From an uncultured Gammaproteobacteria bacterium (GTDB lineage: Bacteria > Pseudomonadota > Gammaproteobacteria > Halothiobacillales > Halothiobacillaceae): DNA of 17,265 nt. Shown piece by piece: positions 1 to 6,666 of this stretch. The stretch covers positions 1 to 17,265 of the forward strand of contig CALKWL010000180.1 of the NCBI GenBank assembly GCA_938004235.1, written 5' to 3'. The position numbers and the translations under genes were made by a program. Position 1 is the first letter of the stretch, and every line of letters begins with the position of its first letter. The notes under the pieces are model-generated. The model made no database searches and had not been told where the DNA came from. It saw only the letters and a program-made list of their open reading frames with translations.

Positions 1-1
1 G

Positions 2-442
2 ACTCCGAAGGCGTTTGTCGAGGCGAAAGCGCTGACGGGCGATGCGTCAGACACGATTCCGGGCGTAGGCGGCATTGGTGAGAAGACGGCGCAGGCTCTG
101 ATTGCTGAGTACAAATCGGTTGCAGCGTTCAGACAAGCTGCCGTCGAGAAGAATCTGAAACTGCCCAAGACGCTTGCGAGGCTCGTAGAGGATCAGCCGT
201 TTGAGTACCGCAAAAAGCAATACCCCGCACCCAGCGAGTCGTTCAAGCGCAACATTCGTCTGATGGATTTGCGTCGAGCGCCCGAAGTAACCACTGAGCG
301 TCTTGAGGTTCGTGTTCCTGCTGCGGTGTCAGTAGATAAATTCCAAATGTTTTGCGAGGAACACGGGTTTCAGTCAATACTGAATGACCTGCCTAACTTC
401 CTCGTACCGTTTCATCGTATTTCGGAGAACTACAATGGCTGA
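2..442 (+). CDS. 5'-3' exonuclease / flap endonuclease (FEN family), C-terminal part, 5'-truncated by the window edge
   Basis: The open frame enters from the left edge in frame 2 and ends at TGA 440-442, giving 146 residues without a start. The segment TGDASDTIPGVGGIGEKTA near its beginning is the helix-hairpin-helix (H3TH) signature of the Pol I 5'-nuclease/FEN family (compare GDSSDNIPGVPGIGEKTA), which contacts the DNA strand behind the cut. Stand-alone members in phages (T5 D15, T7 gp6, T4 RNase H) remove RNA primers and 5' flaps during replication and recombination. The catalytic acidic residues normally lie N-terminal of this piece and are outside the window, so activity cannot be judged. 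The 3' end overlaps the recA start by 8 nt, which points to one transcript and coupled translation. Confidence 0.9.
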   Translation, partial: TPKAFVEAKALTGDASDTIPGVGGIGEKTAQALIAEYKSVAAFRQAAVEKNLKLPKTLARLVEDQPFEYRKKQYPAPSESFKRNIRLMDLRRAPEVTTERLEVRVPAAVSVDKFQMFCEEHGFQSILNDLPNFLVPFHRISENYNG

Positions 443-1427
443 TTTGGCCGATATCATTAACAACGCCGTTGGTGGCAACGACATCAACATGGGCGTTCAG
501 ACCTGGCTTGATACTGGATTCAAACCACTGAACAAAGCAATCGGTGGCGATTTTGACAAGGGTATGCCTGTCGGCCGCATCGTGGAAATGTTCGGACCAG
601 AGTCGTGCGGAAAGACCGCGATTGCGACGAACGTCATGGCGAATGCACAGCGAATGGGCGGACTTGCCGTCTTCATGGATCACGAGCGGTCGTTTGACTA
701 CGTGCAGGGCGAGTCTCTTGGGCTTCGCACTGACGGGCAGTGGGTTTTCAAGACCCCGGATACGTTCGAAAACTCAGTTACTACCGTCATCAAGCTGGCA
801 AAGGCCGTGCGCGAAAGCAAAGCGATCCCCGAAGACGCTCCAATTGTGGTTGTGTTTGATTCGCTGGCATCGATGGTTCCACAGTCAAAGTTCGCCAAGG
901 AAGTTGACGAGCAGGGTATGAACGACAGTCTTGCGCTCGCGAAAGCCTGTTCGTCTGTGTTCCCAACGCTTGCGTTGTATGCCGAGAAGTTCCAGATGTT
1001 GATTCTGGTTTTGAATCAGGAGCGTGAGAAGCCGGGCGTCGTGTACGGCGATCCGACCACTACCCCTGGCGGAAAAGCGCCCAAGTTCTACTCCTCGGTT
1101 CGTATCCAGCTGGGTCGGAAGAAGATCATCGAGGGTAGCGGAAAGACCAAAGAGTTCGTCGGACAGGAAATCGGCTGTAAGGTGATCAAGAACAAGGTCG
1201 CCAAGCCGTTTCAGGAGGCGACCTGGCGGTTCATGTTCGACGAGGATGGTCGTGGGTACTTCGATGTTGTCGGGTCACTTATCGATTACCTCACGATGTC
1301 TGGAAAGCTGAACACGGCAGGTGCGTGGATTGAGTGGACGGATGGCAAGAAACACCATAAGAAGCCACTGATCGATATGATCAACGCTGAAGGGAAATTG
1401 CCAGAGTTGGAAGCACTTCTGCCATAA
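435..1427 (+). CDS. recA: RecA-family recombinase
   Basis: This 330-aa protein forms the strand-exchange filament on ssDNA. Walker A is GPESCGKT (54-61), the catalytic glutamate is in FMDHERSFD (Glu84), Walker B ends IVVVFDS (Asp142), and LNQEREKPGVVYGDPTTTPG corresponds to the DNA-binding L2 loop and allosteric Gln region. These motifs are closer to bacterial RecA than to T4 UvsX. The start is ATG 435, preceded by GGAG at 424-427; upstream in-frame codons lie inside the exonuclease gene and lack a ribosome binding site. It is slightly shorter than E. coli RecA (about 350 aa) at the C-terminus. Position among exonuclease, SbcCD-like and RuvC-like genes supports recombination-dependent replication or break repair. 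Confidence 0.95.
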   Translation: MADLADIINNAVGGNDINMGVQTWLDTGFKPLNKAIGGDFDKGMPVGRIVEMFGPESCGKTAIATNVMANAQRMGGLAVFMDHERSFDYVQGESLGLRTDGQWVFKTPDTFENSVTTVIKLAKAVRESKAIPEDAPIVVVFDSLASMVPQSKFAKEVDEQGMNDSLALAKACSSVFPTLALYAEKFQMLILVLNQEREKPGVVYGDPTTTPGGKAPKFYSSVRIQLGRKKIIEGSGKTKEFVGQEIGCKVIKNKVAKPFQEATWRFMFDEDGRGYFDVVGSLIDYLTMSGKLNTAGAWIEWTDGKKHHKKPLIDMINAEGKLPELEALLP

Positions 1428-1444
1428 ACAGAAGTTTGTACACG

Positions 1445-1500
1445 GGCTATGCTTCTCCATGCAATTCATTCCTATGGAGAACCAGCATGGAGAAGCAGCC
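1445..1500 (+). promoter_or_regulatory. Translation-control hairpin over the start codon of the 1487 gene, with two alternative pairings
   Basis: TGCTTCTCCATGC (1450-1462) is the exact reverse complement of GCATGGAGAAGCA (1485-1497), a 13-bp stem with a 22-nt loop. GGC 1445-1447 can pair with GCC 1498-1500 past a 2-nt bulge. The right arm contains the start codon (1487-1489); the loop contains the Shine-Dalgarno GGAGA (1476-1480). ATGGAGAA occurs twice, at 1474-1481 (over the SD) and 1487-1494 (over the start), so the left-arm TTCTCCAT can pair with either. Both folds would block initiation. Regulation is inferred from geometry only. Confidence 0.6.
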
Positions 1501-1996
1501 TATTTGCGATATGCGAGTCATTTATCGTTCTGAAGATGGCGCATATACATCGAACCGGGTTTTGTGTGATTACTGCGGTGCAGTGCCGACATGTACGATA
1601 AAGGGGGTGATTAGAAGGTGTGAAATGTTTGCCCCTACGCTCGGCTTCGGTGACAAGACTGGCATCTTTGACGTGTTCAGTACGTTCAGACTTGGTAAGG
1701 CGTGGAGCGAGAGGATTAGAAAGGGTGCTGCCGTTGCTCTTTTTGACCTGCGCAAGAAAGAGGTCTTTGGTCATGCGACTGTTGTTGAAGTGATTCACGG
1801 CAACAAGCTTAGCTTGATGAAAGAACATGCCGATACCAATCACATGATGCTGCTGAAGGCTTACGAGTCACACGATGCGATGGTAGAGAAGTTCGAAAAG
1901 TTGCTTCGCCGTCTGTACGGAAATATGATTTACAACTACTACGATGACGCGACGGTTATCTATCTAAAAAGAATCAAGCAACAGGAGGCGCAATGA
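1487..1996 (+). CDS. Conserved phage-type protein with ASCH/PUA-like segment and N-terminal cysteines
   Basis: 169 aa, unknown function. Residues about 64-104 (STFRLGKAWSERIRKGAAVA, then FDLRKKEVFGHATVVEV) resemble ASCH/PUA-fold domains, small beta-barrels linked to RNA or modified-base recognition; this is a by-eye match and moderately weak. Cys27, Cys30, Cys36 and Cys45 (CDYC, then two single cysteines) could bind zinc. The C-terminus is basic and aromatic. The start is ATG 1487, chosen for the SD GGAGA (1476-1480) and because the upstream frame has no ribosome site. The gene sits between recA and the sbcD-like gene, overlaps the latter by ATGA, and is preceded by a hairpin that covers its start. 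It may be an RNA-binding regulator or a recombination accessory; neither is shown. Confidence 0.6.
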   Translation: MEKQPICDMRVIYRSEDGAYTSNRVLCDYCGAVPTCTIKGVIRRCEMFAPTLGFGDKTGIFDVFSTFRLGKAWSERIRKGAAVALFDLRKKEVFGHATVVEVIHGNKLSLMKEHADTNHMMLLKAYESHDAMVEKFEKLLRRLYGNMIYNYYDDATVIYLKRIKQQEAQ

Positions 1997-3078
1997 AATA
2001 CGGTCTGATCTCAGATACACACTTCCATAACTGGAAACAGTTTGCGACGGTCGATGATCGCGGTGTGAATAGCAGGCTGCTCATCCAACTGAGCGAAAAT
2101 TACCGCATTGCTGAGCGCATGGCCCAGGCGGGGTGCAAACATCTGTTCCATGCAGGCGACTGCTTCCACGTACGAGGCAGTATTGCCCCGTCCGTTCTGA
2201 ATCCTGTCCTGAGTACCTATACTCGCATCGTCAACGAGCTTGGCATGACGATCCACATGATTCCAGGCAATCATGATCTGGAAACCAATGACTCTCGCGT
2301 GATGACCAATGCCAGCACCGCGCTGCGCGACATCGGTGTAAACGTGTATGTCGATGAAGCAATGGTCGATCTTGATACCGATCATTCCGTGCTTGTCGTG
2401 CCTTGGAAGAGCAATGTCGGCGCGCTGCGATCCTTCCTGTCGCAGCGCGTACGCCTGTATGCCAATCCGGACTTGATTGACGTAATCATTCACGCGCCTG
2501 TCAATGGCATCATCAAGGGCATTCCGGATCACGGACTTGAGGTGAGCGAGCTTGCACAGCTTGGCTTCCGTCGCGTGTTCGCGGGGCACTATCACAATCA
2601 CAAGGTCTTTCCGGCAGGCGCACATGGAGGCGCAGTGTGTTCGGTTGGAGCGCTGACCCATCAGACATGGGGTGACATTGGATCGATTGCTGGCGGAGTT
2701 ATCGCGGAGAGTGACGGGCAGATTCTGCACATTCCCACTTCAGCGCCACTCTTCATTGATGTGAATTCGGGCTGGCAGTCTGAGGAAGAGGCGAAGCAGG
2801 AAGTAAAGGGCAACTATGTCCGCGTCAAACTGCCAATCGAGGAAGAGTCCGAGGTTGAGGAAATGCGGGAGTTCCTGACGCAACTTGGCGCACTGGCGGT
2901 CGCCGTCCATCCAGTCAGGAAACCAAAGAACAATGCGCGAAAAAGCACTGTGAACACCAGCGTCACGCTGCGACAATCCGTAGACGAGTACATACAGCAA
3001 CAGGACAACTATGGCGACAAGCAGCGCTTGAGCGTCCTATGCGCGGAAATCATGGAGGCGGCAGATGCAGTTCAATAA
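1993..3078 (+). CDS. SbcD/Mre11-like nuclease subunit (T4 gp47 type)
   Basis: 361-aa calcineurin-like metallophosphoesterase, the nuclease partner of the SbcC/Rad50-like ATPase encoded next. Metal-ligand motifs appear in family order: SDTHFH (Asp8, His10), HAGDCFH (Asp56), PGNHD (Asn93, His94), IHAP (His167) and AGHYHNH (His199, His201). The complex processes double-strand ends for recombination and is essential for T4 recombination-dependent replication. The C-terminal third is charged and likely contacts the ATPase. AGGAGG at 1983-1988 precedes ATG 1993, which overlaps the preceding stop as ATGA. The 3' end overlaps the sbcC-like gene by 14 nt, consistent with stoichiometric, coupled synthesis. 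Confidence 0.93.
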   Translation: MKYGLISDTHFHNWKQFATVDDRGVNSRLLIQLSENYRIAERMAQAGCKHLFHAGDCFHVRGSIAPSVLNPVLSTYTRIVNELGMTIHMIPGNHDLETNDSRVMTNASTALRDIGVNVYVDEAMVDLDTDHSVLVVPWKSNVGALRSFLSQRVRLYANPDLIDVIIHAPVNGIIKGIPDHGLEVSELAQLGFRRVFAGHYHNHKVFPAGAHGGAVCSVGALTHQTWGDIGSIAGGVIAESDGQILHIPTSAPLFIDVNSGWQSEEEAKQEVKGNYVRVKLPIEEESEVEEMREFLTQLGALAVAVHPVRKPKNNARKSTVNTSVTLRQSVDEYIQQQDNYGDKQRLSVLCAEIMEAADAVQ

Positions 3079-5002
3079 GCTAAGGATTCGGAACTTCCTG
3101 ACCATCGGCGAAGCGGAACTGAATCTTGCAAACAAGGGTTTGGTTCTTATCCAGGGAATCAACAGTGACGATGAGAGTGCCAGTTCCAATGGGGCTGGCA
3201 AGTCGTCAATCGCAGACGCGATCTGCTGGTGTCTGTTCGGACAGACGGCACGAGGCGTGACTGGCGATGCAGTCGTCAATCTCAAAGAGGGGAAGAGCTG
3301 TAGCGTATGGCTGACAGTTCAGGATGGCGACGATGTGTTCTATATCGGTCGCGGACGCAAAGACGGGAGACTGAAGAACCGCCTGTTTGTCGAGACGATG
3401 GATGACGCGGGTCAGCCGGTCGATCTAACGAAGGGTACGGATAAGCTGACACAGGAGTTGGTCGAGCAGATTATCGGCTGTTCATATGAGGTGTTCGCTG
3501 CAGGCATCTACGCGGGTCAGGATGCAATGCCTGATCTACCCGGAATGACCGACAAGAATCTGAAGGCGCTGATTGAAGAGTCAGCCGGAATTAATCGACT
3601 ACAGGCCGCGCATGAACAGGCGCGTGAGCGCCTGCGCGAGCACAACAGCAAGCTTGCCCAGCAGCAACTTGTGACTGTAGCCGCACGCAACGCGGTTGAG
3701 ACTGAGCAAGGCAACGTCCAGCGGTTCTCGCAGATGAAGGACGTATTCGAAACTGACCGCATCGCAAAGGTCAATCTGCGCCTACAGGAGATTGAGAACG
3801 AGCGGGTCAAGAAAGACAAGATGACGATGGCGTTCGATACGGGGCGCATGACCGAAATCGATGCGGAAAGTGCCGCCTTACAGAGCGCACTCGACGGGCA
3901 TAAGCAGGAGAAGGCCGAAGAGCAGCGCCTCCAGCATGAGGTTTCCAGCGCACAAATGAGCGCCGCGAACTATGAGTTTCAGGCTCGCTCTCTTGCGGAT
4001 GCAGTTAAGCGCATGAAACATGCAGCCGAACATGTGTGCGATATGGTCGGCACCGCATGTAAGGAGTGCGGAAAGCCTATCGAAGAAAGCGATCTTGAGC
4101 AGAAGCAGCAGATTGCGAACGACGCGCTGGCGGAGTCTGTCAGCGGACTGCGAGCGATTAAGTCGCAACTGGACGCTGCACGGGCAGACGTTGTAAGCGC
4201 TTCTAAGCGTCTTTCAGACTTTCAAGCTACGATGACGGATGTCAGCGAAGTTATCGCGAGGGAGCGCGTCCTATCCAGCGAGAAAGCTGGTCTGATTGCC
4301 CAGCAACAAGCTATCCAGACGATCCAGAAGGGAATTGAATCTCTTGAGGCAAGCTTAGAGGAACTGAAGAAGGCAGAGAACCCTTATATTTCTTTGCTGT
4401 CCGAAGTTCAGTCAGCGGTGAGCGACACAACCGAAAAGCTGGAAAAGGAAACTGCCGCCGAAAAAATGCTCGTTGCCGACCTGCCCTTATACGAAGCGGC
4501 CGTGCAGGTGTTCAGCCCCGCTGGTGTAAGAGCGCATATCTTGGACACGGTAACGCCTTATCTTAACGATAGGACGGCTCACTACCTGGGCTCACTGAGC
4601 GACGGCAATCTGTCTGCCATCTGGTCAACGATTGCTTATACGGCGAAAGGAGAGGCGCGTGAGAAGTTCAACATCGAAGTCACCAACGGAACCGGAGCGG
4701 ATCAGTTTGCGGGATTATCTGGCGGTGAGAAGCGGAAAGTTAGACTTGCATGCTCTATGGCACTACAAGACCTTGTGGCAAGTAGAGCAGCCAAGCCCAT
4801 TGAACTTTACGTGGCGGATGAAATCGATCACGCACTCGATGAGGCCGGGCTTGAGAGGCTTATGGGTATTCTCGACGAGAAGGCCCGACAGAGAGGTACT
4901 GTTTTGGTTATTTCTCATAACGATCTTGCAGATTGGTGCCGACAAATAGCAACCGTTGAGAAGGTCAACGGAAAGGCAGAAATAACAGGTGTTCTTAACT
5001 AA
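3065..5002 (+). CDS. SbcC/Rad50-like ATPase subunit (T4 gp46 type)
   Basis: 645-aa ABC-type SMC-like ATPase. Walker A is in SNGAGKSS (41-48); an interrupted coiled coil spans about 175-470; the zinc-hook CxxC is CKEC (Cys332, Cys335) followed by GKPI as in Rad50 hooks; the ABC signature is LSGGEKRK (551-558); Walker B is LYVADEID (Asp585, Glu586); the switch histidine is His618 in VLVISHND. It bridges or clamps DNA ends and powers the SbcD-like nuclease. Its length is between T4 gp46 (about 560 aa) and bacterial SbcC (about 1,050 aa), so the coiled-coil arms are short. GGAGG at 3054-3058 precedes ATG 3065. The start lies within the sbcD-like gene. Confidence 0.94.
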   Translation: MQFNKLRIRNFLTIGEAELNLANKGLVLIQGINSDDESASSNGAGKSSIADAICWCLFGQTARGVTGDAVVNLKEGKSCSVWLTVQDGDDVFYIGRGRKDGRLKNRLFVETMDDAGQPVDLTKGTDKLTQELVEQIIGCSYEVFAAGIYAGQDAMPDLPGMTDKNLKALIEESAGINRLQAAHEQARERLREHNSKLAQQQLVTVAARNAVETEQGNVQRFSQMKDVFETDRIAKVNLRLQEIENERVKKDKMTMAFDTGRMTEIDAESAALQSALDGHKQEKAEEQRLQHEVSSAQMSAANYEFQARSLADAVKRMKHAAEHVCDMVGTACKECGKPIEESDLEQKQQIANDALAESVSGLRAIKSQLDAARADVVSASKRLSDFQATMTDVSEVIARERVLSSEKAGLIAQQQAIQTIQKGIESLEASLEELKKAENPYISLLSEVQSAVSDTTEKLEKETAAEKMLVADLPLYEAAVQVFSPAGVRAHILDTVTPYLNDRTAHYLGSLSDGNLSAIWSTIAYTAKGEAREKFNIEVTNGTGADQFAGLSGGEKRKVRLACSMALQDLVASRAAKPIELYVADEIDHALDEAGLERLMGILDEKARQRGTVLVISHNDLADWCRQIATVEKVNGKAEITGVLN

Positions 5003-5015
5003 CTGAGAGGTAAAA

Positions 5016-5492
5016 ATGTCGATTGATGATATGACAACCGATGATCTGATTCAGCAGATCAGAGAATCAAGCGTGGTCAAGGATCGCGATCCGTTTACGG
5101 TGAATCAACCGTTCTCGGTGACGAAGCGCTTTTTCCCGTACGGAAGGGATCGTGGTGAGAAGTATCGAAAAGACCATTTCGTAGGCGACGAAAAGCTACT
5201 GCTGGTGGACGCGTATTTTGGTAAGCGCAACCAGCTGATCTTCCGGTTTGTGCCGCAGAAAAGCATCCCGCCTGAAGACTTAAACTCAGCGTATGAGTGC
5301 TACGAATTCAAGCTAAAGGAGGCACAGGATTTCTTGGCTGGCTTTACCGACTGGTCCGAGACGTTCTTTAACGATAGCTTTGATAAGGCACTCGCGAAGA
5401 TCAGGCGGCAGACGAAGAGGGTCGAGCAGGAGCGAGAGAAGGAAGTCATGGTAGGGCGCTATGAGAGGTTGAATCATTATGGCAGCTGGTGA
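5016..5492 (+). CDS. Hypothetical protein, C-terminal YGSW
   Basis: 158 aa with no family I recognise. It is charged and soluble, with an acidic N-terminus (MSIDDMTTDDL), an aromatic middle (KRFFPYGRDRGEKYR; AYFGKRNQLIFRF) and a C-terminal basic helix (about 125-145) rich in Arg, Lys and Glu. No cysteine cluster or membrane segment is seen. It ends in Tyr-Gly-Ser-Trp, a tetrapeptide shared with the C-terminus of the protein encoded at 6092-6550. The SD is GAGAGG (5005-5010) before ATG 5016. The last 14 nt overlap the RuvC-like gene, so the two are probably co-translated, and a role in recombination or resolution is a reasonable context-based guess. Confidence 0.8.
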   Translation: MSIDDMTTDDLIQQIRESSVVKDRDPFTVNQPFSVTKRFFPYGRDRGEKYRKDHFVGDEKLLLVDAYFGKRNQLIFRFVPQKSIPPEDLNSAYECYEFKLKEAQDFLAGFTDWSETFFNDSFDKALAKIRRQTKRVEQEREKEVMVGRYERLNHYGSW

Positions 5493-6060
5493 AATTCGGA
5501 TCGTAGGGTTTGACCCTGCGTTCGCCAACTGGGGTATCGCCCACGCCATGTTCAACATGCAAAGTGGTCAGATCACAGTGGATGATCTGGTTCTTATACA
5601 AACTGAGACAAGCAAACACAAGGACGTTCGCAAGAACAGCGACGATCTTCGCCGCTCTCGCGAGTTAAATAGGGCCATTCTGAGCAATACTGAGGGGGTT
5701 TCTGTGATCTTCTCTGAGGTGCCAACAGGTACGCAGAGCGCCAGGGCATCGTGGACTCTCGGAATTGCCGTAGGCGTGCTTGGAGCTGTCCATACGCCAA
5801 TCATTCAGCTTCAGCCAACAGAAGTGAAGCTCGCTACGGTAGGCACAAAGACCGCGAGCAAGCAGGAAATGATTGAATGGGCAATGGCGATGCACCCTGA
5901 TGCGCCCTGGATCATGCGAAAGTCTAAGGGCAAGATGGTTCCTCTCAATAGCAACGAGCATCTGGCTGATGCAGTGGCGGTGCTGTATGCAGGTGTTCAG
6001 AGCGATCAGTTCTACCAAATGCGTGCTTTACTTGCCGGATTGAAAGTCACTCAGTCGTGA
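5479..6060 (+). CDS. RuvC-like Holliday-junction resolvase (RNase H fold)
   Basis: 193 aa. The order of acidic residues fits the RuvC superfamily: Asp12 in IVGFDPAFANWGIA, Glu80 in VIFSEVPTG, and His161/Asp164 in NEHLADAVAV near the C-terminus. Such phage resolvases cut four-way junctions and branched DNA from recombination or before packaging. The length is close to bacterial RuvC (about 170 aa). The start ATG 5479 lies inside the end of the preceding gene; GAGAGG (5463-5468) is 10 nt upstream. Other RNase H-fold nucleases share these motifs, so substrate preference is inferred from the neighbouring recA and sbcDC-like genes. Confidence 0.82.
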   Translation: MAAGEIRIVGFDPAFANWGIAHAMFNMQSGQITVDDLVLIQTETSKHKDVRKNSDDLRRSRELNRAILSNTEGVSVIFSEVPTGTQSARASWTLGIAVGVLGAVHTPIIQLQPTEVKLATVGTKTASKQEMIEWAMAMHPDAPWIMRKSKGKMVPLNSNEHLADAVAVLYAGVQSDQFYQMRALLAGLKVTQS

Positions 6061-6061
6061 C
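6047..6061 (+). repeat. Dispersed intergenic motif, copy 1 (dyad GTCAC-N6-GTGAC)
   Basis: TCACTCAGTCGTGAC spans the stop codon of the RuvC-like gene. With G6046 it forms a dyad of GTCAC (6046-6050) and GTGAC (6057-6061). It matches 13 of 15 bases of 11230-11244, and its 11-base TCAGTCGTGAC (6051-6061) is exactly reverse-complemented at 6562-6572. Possible operator or promoter element. Confidence 0.4.
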
Positions 6062-6091
6062 GTAAACTGCGCTTAGACAAACGGGAGCGTG

Positions 6092-6550
6092 ATGAATAAA
6101 AGATACGCAATGGTCATGACAGGTCTGGATATGGGCGCTTCGTTTGAAGCAACCACACACACGATTGAGATTCCGCCTGGCTTTCTTATAGAGCGTGGCA
6201 AGTTCGCACTTCATGTGGATCGCGATGAAGTGATCAGAGATAAAGGGGTGCTTAGGTACTATAAGCAAAGGTTTGCCGAAATGCTCAAGCAGCGCGGCGG
6301 GAAGTGTGTTGGCTGTCCGCGCGCCACACTGGAAGAGAAAGATGACTATCGCAGTTATGCCTTTGTGTTTGAAGCGTACTGCCGCAACTATTATTCCGGC
6401 TGTGACAATCTTACCAAAGAGGAAGAGGAGCAGGCCATCAACAAGCTCAACAGAAGCAGCGCCCAGGTGGTCGAAGAGGGTCCGGTGATCGTCAATGAAG
6501 AGCCAACGTTTACCTCTAAGAAGTCACCCGGACAGTATGGCTCTTGGTAA
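6092..6550 (+). CDS. Hypothetical four-cysteine protein, C-terminal YGSW
   Basis: 152 aa from ATG 6092; an in-frame GTG at 6089 is an alternative start. GGGAG (6083-6087) is the ribosome site with short spacing. No family recognised. Cys72 and Cys75 (KCVGC) with Cys97 and Cys104 could bind a zinc ion. The region after residue 108 is very acidic (TKEEEEQ, VVEEGPVIVNEEP) and probably flexible, ending in SPGQYGSW. The last four residues match the C-terminus of the protein encoded at 5016-5492. The gene is flanked by inverted copies of an 11-base motif (6051-6061 and 6562-6572) and is followed by a terminator, so it may be an independent unit or the last gene of the recombination operon. Confidence 0.8.
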   Translation: MNKRYAMVMTGLDMGASFEATTHTIEIPPGFLIERGKFALHVDRDEVIRDKGVLRYYKQRFAEMLKQRGGKCVGCPRATLEEKDDYRSYAFVFEAYCRNYYSGCDNLTKEEEEQAINKLNRSSAQVVEEGPVIVNEEPTFTSKKSPGQYGSW

Positions 6551-6557
6551 TCACATA

Positions 6558-6572
6558 GTAAGTCACGACTGA
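6558..6572 (-). repeat. Dispersed intergenic motif, copy 2 (inverted)
   Basis: Read on the - strand this is TCAGTCGTGACTTAC. Its TCAGTCGTGAC is identical to 6051-6061, and its CGTGACTTAC is identical to 10604-10613 on the + strand. It lies just upstream of a TATAAT hexamer (6580-6585). Confidence 0.4.
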
Positions 6573-6579
6573 CCCGAGT

Positions 6580-6585
6580 TATAAT
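6580..6585 (+). promoter_or_regulatory. Candidate -10 element upstream of the RNR gene
   Basis: TATAAT is a perfect sigma-70 -10 hexamer in a non-coding gap. At 17-bp spacing the -35 position reads AGTAAG, which is poor, so an activator binding the adjacent motif (6558-6572) would be needed. A transcript would begin near 6592 and meet the terminator at 6611 almost at once. Confidence 0.35.
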
Positions 6586-6610
6586 CAGAGACTCCCGCTA
6601 ATCAAATGTC

Positions 6611-6642
6611 ACCCGGCGAGCGGTTCGCTCGGGTTGATTTTT
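6611..6642 (+). terminator. Rho-independent terminator or attenuator before the RNR gene
   Basis: ACCC (6611-6614) pairs GGGT (6631-6634) and GAGCG (6618-6622) pairs CGCTC (6626-6630) across a GTT loop, with a 3-nt bulge GGC on the left. The run TTTTT (6638-6642) follows. CTCGGGT (6628-6634) can alternatively pair with ACCCGAG (6572-6578) upstream, which would disrupt the terminator in read-through RNA. It lies 25 nt before the RNR start. Confidence 0.7.
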
Positions 6643-6666
6643 ATCGCAAATAGAAAGGTAAGAAGT

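Noticed and set aside
384..434. Upstream in-frame extension of recA
   Set aside because: It is coding for the exonuclease in another frame and has no ribosome site; ATG 435 follows GGAG at 424-427 and gives a normal RecA N-terminus.
1474..1533. Short out-of-frame ORF beginning at the SD-overlapping ATG 1474
   Set aside because: No Shine-Dalgarno lies upstream, and its ATG is part of the SD copy of the repeat; treated as part of the hairpin.
2011..2730. Antisense open frame opposite the SbcD-like gene
   Set aside because: All five metallophosphoesterase motifs are on the + strand; the antisense product is low-complexity without motifs.
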